Source: Pseudomonadota bacterium (GTDB lineage Bacteria > Pseudomonadota > Gammaproteobacteria > JAKAQQ01). Taken from it: DNA of 5,034 bases. The notes beneath the pieces were generated by a model. It ran no database searches. It worked only from the letters and a program-made list of their open reading frames with translations, and was not told the origin of the DNA. The first letter of the stretch is position 1. The number at the start of each line of letters is the position of its first letter. The DNA lies in the NCBI GenBank assembly GCA_021852325.1, contig JAJZNM010000181.1, forward strand, positions 1 through 5,034, read 5' to 3'. A program made the translations under genes and the position numbers. Below, piece after piece: positions 1-5,034 of the stretch.

Positions 1-413
1 ACCTGTTCGATGTTGTAGGTGAGCGCCGAGACCAGCATCCCCCCGGGCATCTGGTCATAGCGGACAGCGGGCCAATGGGCGAGCCGCTCAAACATCTCGG
101 AACGGATTTTCTGGATCACCCGCCGGCCGACCCAGGACATGCCGTAGGTGGACCAGAAACCCGCGAGTCCCCGGATCAGGAAGATTCCGACGATGATGAG
201 CGGGATCCAGTCGAGATAGGGCACCCGTTCGTGCTCGAAGCTGCCGTTCAAAAGGGGCCGGATCAGTGCGGCAAAAGCCGGCTGGCTGAGCGCATAAACC
301 AGCATAGCGAACGCGGAGGCGGCGAACATGCCCCAGTGAGGACGGATGTAACGCAGCAGCCGGAAGTAGGTCGTCCGTGCGTTCCGGTCCAGACTGAAAA
401 ACGCGATCTTCAT
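1..413 (-). CDS. msbA: MsbA, lipid A/LPS ABC transporter (5' part only)
   Basis: MsbA is an inner-membrane homodimeric ABC exporter that flips lipid A-core to the periplasmic face using ATP. Only the first 137 codons are visible, the start of the transmembrane domain; the ATPase domain lies beyond position 1. Recognition rests on family-typical segments: LLRYIRPHWG (residues 19-28), YALSQPAFAALIRPLLNGSF (40-59), the VGRRVI stretch (95-100) and LTYNIEQ at the cut edge. Two hydrophobic segments, about 27-50 and 67-87, fit the first two membrane helices. The ATG at 413 overlaps the exbD stop as ATGA. Its only purine-rich upstream stretch, AAGG, touches the ATG, too close for a normal ribosome binding site, so translation probably depends on coupling to exbD. 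Neighbouring exbB and exbD support msbA over another ABC exporter. Confidence 0.93.
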   Translation of the reverse strand, partial: MKIAFFSLDRNARTTYFRLLRYIRPHWGMFAASAFAMLVYALSQPAFAALIRPLLNGSFEHERVPYLDWIPLIIVGIFLIRGLAGFWSTYGMSWVGRRVIQKIRSEMFERLAHWPAVRYDQMPGGMLVSALTYNIEQ

Positions 414-835
414 CCTTGCGGCGGGCGCGCGGTGCGGATCGTCACCAGGTTGACTTTATGGAACCCGAGCTGACCCGTCACACTCAAGGCGGTCACCACG
501 GCCTGATAGGGCACACGGGCATCCGCCCGGATGGTCACGACGAGATTCCGGCGCCGCGCGGCGAACCTCCGGAGTGCACGCGCCAGCGCCTCCGGACTCG
601 TTCGTGTGAGCGCTTCCTGGTCGACGTAATAACGGCCCTGCCGGTCGATCGTGATCACGAGACCAGATCGCATCACCGTTGCGTGGATTGAGGCCTTGGG
701 CAGATCGACCCGAAGATGTGCACTCTGGATGAAGGTTGTCGACAGCATAAAGAAAACGAGCAGCATGAGCAGGACATCAATGAACGAGACCACATTGAGC
801 TCGGGCGTTTCGGGTTCCGCGCGCTGGAACCTCAT
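410..835 (-). CDS. exbD: ExbD/TolR-family biopolymer transport protein
   Basis: This is the small subunit of an ExbB-ExbD proton-channel motor, which converts proton motive force into work on a periplasmic partner. The 141 residues match the usual family length. They show a short cytoplasmic N-terminus, one membrane helix (about 15-34, sequence NVVSFIDVLLMLLVFFML) and a periplasmic domain (about 40-141). D20 in the helix is the conserved proton-carrying aspartate of the family (Asp25 in E. coli ExbD). The ATG at 835 overlaps the exbB stop as ATGA and has a GGAGG at 846-842 with a 6-base spacer. The stop overlaps the msbA start in the same way. The position beside msbA is typical of gammaproteobacterial exbD copies whose energised partner is unknown. 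TolR is an alternative name, but no tolA, tolB or pal is nearby. Confidence 0.93.
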   Translation of the reverse strand: MRFQRAEPETPELNVVSFIDVLLMLLVFFMLSTTFIQSAHLRVDLPKASIHATVMRSGLVITIDRQGRYYVDQEALTRTSPEALARALRRFAARRRNLVVTIRADARVPYQAVVTALSVTGQLGFHKVNLVTIRTARPPQG

Positions 836-1461
836 GCCGCCCCTCCACCCGGGGTGCGCATGCGTTTGCGGAGGGAATCCACGAAATGCAGCGCGGACTG
901 CTCCATGGCCAGGACGAGCCCGTCGGCGCGACCCCGGAGGAGGCGGTAGGCCACGAGCGAGGGAATGGCGACCGTGAGTCCCGCCGCGGTCGTGATGAGG
1001 GCCTGGGCTACCCCTCCCGCCAGAAGCCTGGGATCACCGGCACCATGGGATTCAATCGAGGCAAACGCACGCATGATCCCGATCACCGTACCGAGCAGCC
1101 CGAGCAGGGGCGAGATGCCGGCAATGGTCCCCAGCGTATTCAGGTAGCGATAGAGTTCGTGGGTCGCCTCGCGGCCGGCGTCTTCCATCCGTTCCTTGAT
1201 TTCGGACAGATCCTCGCCCCAGTGCACCAGGGCGACCGTGAGGATCCGTCCAAGTGGCGAACCCGAGCGGATGGCATCCAGCCGGTCTTCGTTGAGTTCG
1301 TCGTTCTTGATCCAGAGCCAGATCTGGGCGAGAAGATGCTCGGGGATCACGCGGTTTCGCTTCAGGCTCCAAAGCCGCTCAAGTGTGATTGCGGCGCTCA
1401 CGATGGAACAGAAAATCAAAGGCAGCATGATCCAGCCACCGGACTCGATCACCGCGAGCAT
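832..1461 (-). CDS. exbB: ExbB/TolQ/MotA-family proton channel protein
   Basis: ExbB is the channel-forming subunit that assembles as a ring around the ExbD helices in the inner membrane. The 209-residue product has three predicted helices: about 9-28, 108-133 and 153-175. Between the first two is a cytoplasmic domain (about 30-105). The family signature is clear: GISPLLGLLGTVIGIMRAF at 115-133 and GGVAQALITTAAGLTVAIPS at 149-168, with the polar threonines T157 and T158 in the third helix. The start ATG at 1461 has a modest GAGG 10 bases upstream. No TonB-like gene is visible, so what this motor drives is not known; the tight coupling to exbD and msbA suggests an envelope role. TolQ is the main alternative, disfavoured by the lack of tol genes. 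Confidence 0.93.
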   Translation of the reverse strand: MLAVIESGGWIMLPLIFCSIVSAAITLERLWSLKRNRVIPEHLLAQIWLWIKNDELNEDRLDAIRSGSPLGRILTVALVHWGEDLSEIKERMEDAGREATHELYRYLNTLGTIAGISPLLGLLGTVIGIMRAFASIESHGAGDPRLLAGGVAQALITTAAGLTVAIPSLVAYRLLRGRADGLVLAMEQSALHFVDSLRKRMRTPGGGAA

Positions 1462-1612
1462 GCGTGCACGCCCTCACGGACGGATTGCCGAACGAATGCT
1501 CTCCACCTGTTTCTCATTGCACGCATCTCATCAGTTTCCACCTCCCAAACGATAACACGGCGGGCGCCCACTCGCGATGCGCCATCCACCCGCACCCATG
1601 CCGGACGGCGTG
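1462..1612. other. Intergenic gap between lolD and exbB
   Basis: These 151 bases separate the lolD stop from the exbB start, while every other junction on this strand overlaps. I see no rho-independent terminator: there are GC palindromes, such as GGGCGCCC at 1562-1569, but no following T-run. The best sigma70-like match, TATCGT at 1554-1549 on the minus strand, lacks a good -35 box. The gap contains a strong Shine-Dalgarno sequence attached only to very short reading frames. In many Gammaproteobacteria this spot holds a DUF2062 gene and comEC, so it may be a deletion scar. That last step is inference from general knowledge of the locus. Confidence 0.6.
1514..1545 (-). promoter_or_regulatory. 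Strong Shine-Dalgarno with a five-codon minicistron
   Basis: On the minus strand GGAGGT (1545-1540) lies 8 bases before ATG at 1531, an ideal ribosome binding site. The frame it opens is only MRCVQ and then TGA (1516-1514). That stop overlaps another ATG (1517), which opens a 22-codon frame ending at 1449 inside exbB, past its start. An in-frame ATG at 1526 would lengthen the second frame to 25 codons. This could be a leader that feeds ribosomes toward exbB, or the remnant 5' end of a lost gene. It could also be chance, since tiny frames are common. Confidence 0.35.
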
Positions 1613-2296
1613 TCAGAGCGGAACCAGCACACCCTCGTCGAGCCGGTAGCGCCTGTGCATCTGGGCGGCCAGTGCATGTTCGTGGGTCACCACGATCACG
1701 GCCGTTCCATGCCGGGCATTGAGATCGAGGAGGAGTTCGTAGATTCCCTCACCCGTGTGCGGATCGAGATTGCCGGTCGGTTCATCCGCGAGCAGGAGGG
1801 CAGGATTCGTGACGAGCGCCCGGGCAATGGCGACACGCTGTCTTTCGCCGCCCGACAACTCGCTCGGACGATGGGCAGACCGGGCCTCGAGCCCGACCTC
1901 CCGGAGCCTTTCACGCGCGAGCTGGCGCACCCTATCCCGCGGTACCCTCCGCCTGAGCAGGAGCGGGAGAGCGACATTTTCAAGCGCCGTGAACTCCTGG
2001 AGGAGATGGTGCAGCTGGTAGACGAAACCCAGTGTTTCGTTGCGCAGCTTACTCCGCTCGCGTTCGGGCATTCGGGCGACATCGCGTCCTCGGATCGACA
2101 CTTCCCCGCGATCCGGCTGGTCGAGCCCGCCAAGCAGATGCAAGAGCGTGCTTTTTCCGGAGCCCGAGGCCCCGACGATCGCGATCCGCTCCCCGGCTGC
2201 GACCTCGAATGTGATGTCCCGAAGGACCGTGAGGGTCGCATTCCCTTCGCGGTAGCTCTTGCAGAGCCTGCGGGCCTCGAGCACCCATTCACTCAT
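1613..2296 (-). CDS. lolD: LolD, ATPase of the lipoprotein-releasing system
   Basis: LolD is the cytoplasmic ATPase that powers release of outer-membrane lipoproteins from the inner membrane to the chaperone LolA. All ABC motifs are present in its 227 residues: Walker A GASGSGKST (42-50), Q-loop Q94, signature LSGGE (147-151), Walker B LLLADE (167-172), D-loop NLD (176-178) and switch histidine H205. The segment YQLHHLLQEFTALENVALP (93-111) is characteristic of LolD rather than other MacB-type ATPases; E. coli has F where this protein has L95. The ATG at 2296 lies within the end of lolC, an 8-base overlap. It has GAGGTG (2309-2304) 7 bases upstream, so it is coupled to, and partnered with, lolC. 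Length is normal for the family. Confidence 0.95.
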   Translation of the reverse strand: MSEWVLEARRLCKSYREGNATLTVLRDITFEVAAGERIAIVGASGSGKSTLLHLLGGLDQPDRGEVSIRGRDVARMPERERSKLRNETLGFVYQLHHLLQEFTALENVALPLLLRRRVPRDRVRQLARERLREVGLEARSAHRPSELSGGERQRVAIARALVTNPALLLADEPTGNLDPHTGEGIYELLLDLNARHGTAVIVVTHEHALAAQMHRRYRLDEGVLVPL

Positions 2297-3536
2297 GACG
2301 CAACACCTCGACCGGAAGCACGCGCGAAGCCCGCCAGGCGGGGTAGAGTGTCGAGCATACCGTGAGTCCGAAGGCGATCAGCGTGATGTCGATCACCTGC
2401 CGTCCTTCGAGCCTGGAGGGCAGCCGGTTGATGAAATAGACCTTGGTCGGGAACAGGTTCACATGGAACATCTCCCGGATGAACTCCATGACCGGCTGGA
2501 CGTTCTGTGCGAGCAGGATCCCGAGCCCGAGTCCCACGAGCGTGCCCACGATGCCGATCACGGCACCCTGCAGGATGAAGATCCGGAGAATGGTTCCCGG
2601 GGAGGCCCCCAGAGTCCTCAGGATGGCAATGTCGGCCGCCTTGTCGTTCACCACCATGACCAGGGTCGAGATGATATTGAATGCGGCTACCGCGACGATG
2701 AGGAGGAGAATGAAGAACATCACCCGTTTTTCCGTGGCGATCGCCTGGAACAGGCTCCGGTTCTGACTGATCCAGTCGCTCACATAGTCGTTGCCGTGGA
2801 GCCGGTTGACGAGCGTCCGGGCCACTTCGGGCGCGGCCAGCATATGGTCGAGATGGAGCTCGAGCGCGCTCACCTGCTTGCCGAGACCAAACAAGCGCTG
2901 GGCCTTGCCCAGGCCGATGAAGGCGAGACCGCTGTCAAACGCATAGTCCCCGGAATCAAAGATTCCCGACACGCGGAACCGCCGCACCCGCGGCACGAGC
3001 CCCGCCGGGGTCACGAGCCCCTCAGGCACCATGAGGACCACGTGGTTGCCGACCGTGACGCCGAGCGAATAGGCGAGATCGCGTCCCAGGATGATGTCCC
3101 ATCCCGGGCCCGACAGGCTCACGAGACGCCCGGCGACCAGTTTGCTCGCGAGATCGAGGACGTGGGCTTCCCGCACGGGATCAATACCCTCGATCCGCGC
3201 GCCGCTCAGATTGCCGTCGGCAGCGAGCATGGCCTGTCCGGTGACTACAGGCGCCATGCCGGTCACGCCGGGTACCCCTTGGGCCACCCGGGCAAGCTGA
3301 TGCCAGTGTTTGAGGCTTCCGCCGAACCCGGAAACGTTGACCTCGGCGGTCATGCCCACGATCCGCTTGCGGAGTTCATGGTCAAAACCGTTCATCACGG
3401 AAAGCACCGTGATCAGGGCCGCGACCCCGATCGTGATCCCGAGGATGGAAATCAGGGAGATCACCGAGACGAACCGGTTGCGCCTTTGCACCCGCAAGTA
3501 ACGAAGGGAGACAAACAGGGAAAAAGGCCGGTACAT
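2289..3536 (-). CDS. lolC: LolC/LolE-family lipoprotein-releasing permease
   Basis: This is the inner-membrane subunit of the Lol ABC transporter. At 415 residues it is full length and shows the MacB-type plan: helix 1 (about 24-48), a large periplasmic domain (about 50-270), then helices at about 273-296, 319-344 and 382-400 (numbered from the TTG at 3539). FVSLRYLRVQRRNRF near the N-terminus, IVAVAAFNIISTL (281-293) and the coupling segment KAADIAILRTLGASPGTILR (300-319) identify the family. The loop at about 170-183 (MVPEGLVTPAGLVP) resembles the LolC Hook that binds LolA. Only one permease gene is visible, so it may form a LolF-like homodimer or pair with a distant LolE. I chose ATG 3536 because MYRPFSLF fits the family start; TTG at 3539 is one codon upstream. 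No strong ribosome binding site precedes either. Confidence 0.93.
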   Translation of the reverse strand: MYRPFSLFVSLRYLRVQRRNRFVSVISLISILGITIGVAALITVLSVMNGFDHELRKRIVGMTAEVNVSGFGGSLKHWHQLARVAQGVPGVTGMAPVVTGQAMLAADGNLSGARIEGIDPVREAHVLDLASKLVAGRLVSLSGPGWDIILGRDLAYSLGVTVGNHVVLMVPEGLVTPAGLVPRVRRFRVSGIFDSGDYAFDSGLAFIGLGKAQRLFGLGKQVSALELHLDHMLAAPEVARTLVNRLHGNDYVSDWISQNRSLFQAIATEKRVMFFILLLIVAVAAFNIISTLVMVVNDKAADIAILRTLGASPGTILRIFILQGAVIGIVGTLVGLGLGILLAQNVQPVMEFIREMFHVNLFPTKVYFINRLPSRLEGRQVIDITLIAFGLTVCSTLYPAWRASRVLPVEVLRHE

Positions 3537-3560
3537 CAATCCGCATCCGGGTTCAAAGGC

Positions 3561-3588
3561 TTGTCTTTCCTGTAAACTGATTTATGAT
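3561..3588 (+). promoter_or_regulatory. Sigma70-like promoter for the small exported-protein gene
   Basis: TTGTCT (3561-3566) matches the -35 consensus at 4 of 6 positions and TATGAT (3583-3588) matches -10 at 5 of 6, with a 16-base spacer. Transcription would start near 3595, giving a leader of about 45 bases before ATG 3640. It lies in the AT-richest part of the divergent intergenic region. Predicted by eye only. Confidence 0.55.
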
Positions 3589-3610
3589 GAGTGAAGGATC
3601 GGGATGTCGC
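3581..3610 (-). promoter_or_regulatory. Possible weak promoter for lolC-lolD
   Basis: On the minus strand GCGACA (3610-3605) and CATAAA (3586-3581) are separated by 18 bases, each matching the sigma70 boxes at 4 of 6 positions. If real, its -10 box would share bases with the divergent plus-strand -10, so the two promoters would compete. The match is weak, but lolC must be transcribed from somewhere in this divergent region because no minus-strand gene lies upstream of it. Confidence 0.25.
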
Positions 3611-3620
3611 CGACGGCGAC
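3606..3620 (+). repeat. Perfect inverted repeat in a 5' UTR
   Basis: GTCGCC (3606-3611) and GGCGAC (3615-3620) form a perfect 6-base-pair stem with a GAC loop. It lies between the predicted transcription start (about 3595) and the ribosome binding site (3626-3631). It could be an mRNA-stabilising 5' hairpin or a short operator. There is no T-run, so it is not a terminator. Confidence 0.4.
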
Positions 3621-3625
3621 TGACC

Positions 3626-3631
3626 GGGAGG
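3626..3631 (+). promoter_or_regulatory. Ribosome binding site that fixes the start at 3640
   Basis: GGGAGG lies 8 bases before ATG 3640. This favours 3640 over the in-frame ATG at 3604, which would sit only about 9 bases after the predicted transcription start and would put 12 non-hydrophobic residues ahead of the signal peptide. Confidence 0.7.
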
Positions 3632-3639
3632 CATCGCAC

Positions 3640-3933
3640 ATGCGTATGATAACGGTTCTCGTCTTTCTCGGCACCAGCCTTTTCCTGTGGTCCGTGGCCC
3701 GGACGGGTGCCGCCCAGAGCCTGACGTTCCCGACGCCCAGCATGACCCGGGCCAACGTCCGGGGTCTTTGGGGATCTCCGGCAGAAAGCCGAGGTCCGAT
3801 CGGCATCCGTCGTTACCGCGAATGGATCTACCCGCATTTCATCGTGGTGTTCGAGCGCGGGATCGTGATCCATGTGGTCGAGACCCACCCGCTCCATCTG
3901 CCCGTACCGGACCCGTTGCCCCACGGTGGGTAA
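3640..3933 (+). CDS. Small exported protein of unknown function
   Basis: The 97-residue product begins with a plausible Sec signal peptide: MRM, a hydrophobic core ITVLVFLGTSLFLWSVA, then a likely cleavage after GAA near residue 26. There is no lipobox cysteine, so it should be soluble in the periplasm or secreted. The mature part is about 70 residues. It contains MTRANVRGLWGSPAE followed by RGPIG, then EWIYPHFIVVFERGIVIHVV, a pattern of a short helix and then strands. This resembles, from memory, small uncharacterised gammaproteobacterial proteins with a GxPxxxxGPVG...W.Y..F.VYFE...VIH pattern, and loosely the SmpA/BamE fold; neither was checked. ATG 3604 would give 109 residues. It diverges from lolC and may be cotranscribed with the deiminase-family gene downstream. 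I assign no function. Confidence 0.75.
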   Translation: MRMITVLVFLGTSLFLWSVARTGAAQSLTFPTPSMTRANVRGLWGSPAESRGPIGIRRYREWIYPHFIVVFERGIVIHVVETHPLHLPVPDPLPHGG

Positions 3934-4014
3934 CCGGGCCGGTCATGGGCTTGCCCGGCGCGTCCAGGGACTGACCGCCGCGAGCGGGTGCCCCCAGGAC
4001 CCCATCCTGCCCAG
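3934..4014 (+). other. Short intergenic spacer with weak hairpins
   Basis: Two inverted repeats are visible: CCGGGC (3934-3939) with GCCCGG (3953-3958), and CAGGA (3995-3999) with TCCTG (4005-4009). Neither is followed by a T-run, so neither is a good terminator and readthrough into the deiminase-family gene is plausible. The second hairpin would pair the only AGGA near the downstream start. Confidence 0.4.
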
Positions 4015-5034
4015 GTGAATCCGGAGCGGCCAGAGAAGCGGCGCTGGATTGCCGAGTGGGAACGGCAGAGCGCTGTACTCCTGTGCTGGCCGCGCCCCTC
4101 GAGCGGGTTCGATCCGGAATCCACGGATCGGGCCGGCACCTGTCTCCTGGAGATCGCGGCCTGGATCAGCCGGCACGAGCGCGTCCTCATGACGGTACCG
4201 ACCGGCGCCTTCCCCTGTGAACCCCTGATCGAGACCCTGGTCCGGCTCTCCGGAAACCCGGACCGGGTGCGCTTTGTGCCCCTGGCTGCAAATGACATCT
4301 GGTTCCGGGATTATGGACCGCTCACCGTGGTCCAGGACGGGAGGCTCATCCTCCTGGATTTCCGTTTCAATGGCTGGGGCGACCAATACCCCCATGCGGA
4401 CGACGACCAGGCCACCCGGAGGCTCCATGAGCGGGGTTGCTTTGGCTCCGTGACTCTCGAATCCCATCCCTGGGTTTTCGAGGGCGGAAGCCTCGACGGG
4501 GATGGGGACCAGACCCTGATCACGACCCGCCAGTGCCTGCTCCATCCAAGCCGGCTCCACCCCGATGCGTCACGGGTCGAGGAGGAACTCGGCCGGTCAC
4601 TCGGCATCGGGCGCGTGCTCTGGCTCGAGGAGGGCCAGATACCCGGCGACGATACCCACGGCCACGTCGATACGCTGGTCCGCTTTGCATCCCCCTCGAT
4701 GCTCATCTACCAGGGCGGATCGGGTTTCCCGGATGCCTCGGTGCGTGCCGGCCTTGCCCGCATGGGGAAAGCACTCACCCGGTTCAGGCAGGTCGAAGGT
4801 GCCCCCTATGATCTCCTCGAGCTGCCCTCCCCGGGCCGGCTGAGAGGCCGCACGGGCCGCGAACTCCCGGCAACCTATGCCAACTTTCTCATCATCAATG
4901 ATGCGGTACTCGTTCCCCAATATGGCAGCCCACCGGATTCCGCGGCATGCCGCATGCTCGAGGAGGCCTTTCCGGACCGGACCCTCTACCCGGTCGATGC
5001 CCGTCCGCTGATCGAGCAATACGGGAGCATCCAT
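4015..5034 (+). CDS. Agmatine deiminase-family protein (3' end missing)
   Basis: Enzymes of this family hydrolyse a guanidino group: agmatine to N-carbamoylputrescine and ammonia (AguA), or peptidyl-arginine to citrulline. The 340 visible codons carry the guanidine-modifying (pentein) active-site motifs: NDIWFRDYGP (93-102) with D94 and D99, VFEGGS (154-159) with E156, and DDTHGHVD (212-219) with H217 and D219. TYANFLIINDAVLVPQYG (287-304) is also typical. The window ends after GSIH, and the catalytic cysteine is expected at the next codon. Tyrosine in RDYGP, where classical AguA has threonine, leaves the substrate uncertain, so I give no symbol. The start is weakly supported: GTG 4015 is closest to the conserved WIAEWERQSAVLLCWP, GTG 3988 is an in-frame alternative, and neither has a good ribosome binding site. 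Confidence 0.88.
   Translation, partial: MNPERPEKRRWIAEWERQSAVLLCWPRPSSGFDPESTDRAGTCLLEIAAWISRHERVLMTVPTGAFPCEPLIETLVRLSGNPDRVRFVPLAANDIWFRDYGPLTVVQDGRLILLDFRFNGWGDQYPHADDDQATRRLHERGCFGSVTLESHPWVFEGGSLDGDGDQTLITTRQCLLHPSRLHPDASRVEEELGRSLGIGRVLWLEEGQIPGDDTHGHVDTLVRFASPSMLIYQGGSGFPDASVRAGLARMGKALTRFRQVEGAPYDLLELPSPGRLRGRTGRELPATYANFLIINDAVLVPQYGSPPDSAACRMLEEAFPDRTLYPVDARPLIEQYGSIH

Noticed and set aside
1562..1569. GGGCGCCC palindrome downstream of lolD as a terminator
   Set aside because: No T-run follows on the minus strand and the stem is only 4 base pairs with no loop.
1549..1577. Possible exbB promoter on the minus strand (TCGCGA, then TATCGT)
   Set aside because: Only 3 of 6 and 4 of 6 matches, and the start would fall within the Shine-Dalgarno of the minicistron. 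Too weak to call.
886..1722. A 278-codon plus-strand frame across exbB and the gap
   Set aside because: It is antisense to a clear exbB, has no family-like motif, and its extent is explained by scarcity of stops in GC-rich DNA.
1577..2365. A 262-codon open frame on the plus strand antisense to lolD
   Set aside because: Low-complexity charged composition with no recognisable motif, while the opposite strand carries every ABC ATPase motif.
2259..3575. A 438-codon open frame on the plus strand antisense to lolC
   Set aside because: Its translation is rich in H, D, E, R, G and P with no domain pattern, as expected opposite a hydrophobic protein in GC-rich DNA. The minus-strand frame is an unmistakable Lol permease.
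3604..3639. An N-terminal extension of the small protein from ATG 3604
   Set aside because: It would put 12 polar residues before the signal peptide and start close to the predicted transcription start; ATG 3640 has the better RBS.
3943..4560. Minus-strand frames opposite the deiminase-family gene (including 4311-4706 and 4597-5034)
   Set aside because: The plus-strand frame carries conserved catalytic motifs throughout; the antisense frames show no domain.

Overview
The window looks like chromosomal DNA of a GC-rich (about 60% by eye) Gammaproteobacterium. It holds a cell-envelope biogenesis cluster on the minus strand and, divergent from it, a small exported protein and an agmatine deiminase-family enzyme on the plus strand. 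The gene set lolC-lolD followed by exbB-exbD-msbA is a known gammaproteobacterial neighbourhood. I see no mobile element, CRISPR array, tRNA or rRNA.

Minus strand, positions 3536 down to 1 in transcription order. lolC is the membrane subunit of the lipoprotein-releasing ABC transporter, and lolD, overlapping it by 8 bases, is its ATPase. After a 151-base gap come exbB and exbD, the proton-driven motor pair, and then the first 137 codons of msbA, the lipid A/LPS-core flippase, cut off by the window edge. exbB/exbD and exbD/msbA each share an ATGA stop-start overlap, so these three are very probably one translationally coupled unit. LolCD extracts lipoproteins from the inner membrane for transfer to LolA, and MsbA flips lipid A-core across it, so the cluster serves outer-membrane construction. 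The role of this ExbBD pair is not fixed by the sequence, because no TonB or TolR-type partner gene is visible.

Positions 1462-1612 hold no convincing protein gene. They do contain a strong Shine-Dalgarno sequence followed only by tiny overlapping reading frames that run into exbB. From general knowledge, a DUF2062 gene and comEC often lie between lolD and exbB in Gammaproteobacteria. Neither is here, so the gap may be a deletion scar or a leader.

Plus strand. A sigma70-like promoter (3561-3588), a small 5'-UTR hairpin and a strong ribosome binding site precede a 97-residue protein with a signal peptide and no function I can name (3640-3933). After 81 bases an agmatine/peptidylarginine deiminase-family gene begins near 4015 and runs off the window edge, one codon before the expected catalytic cysteine. 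Long open frames antisense to the real genes are common here and look like shadows of GC-rich coding sequence.
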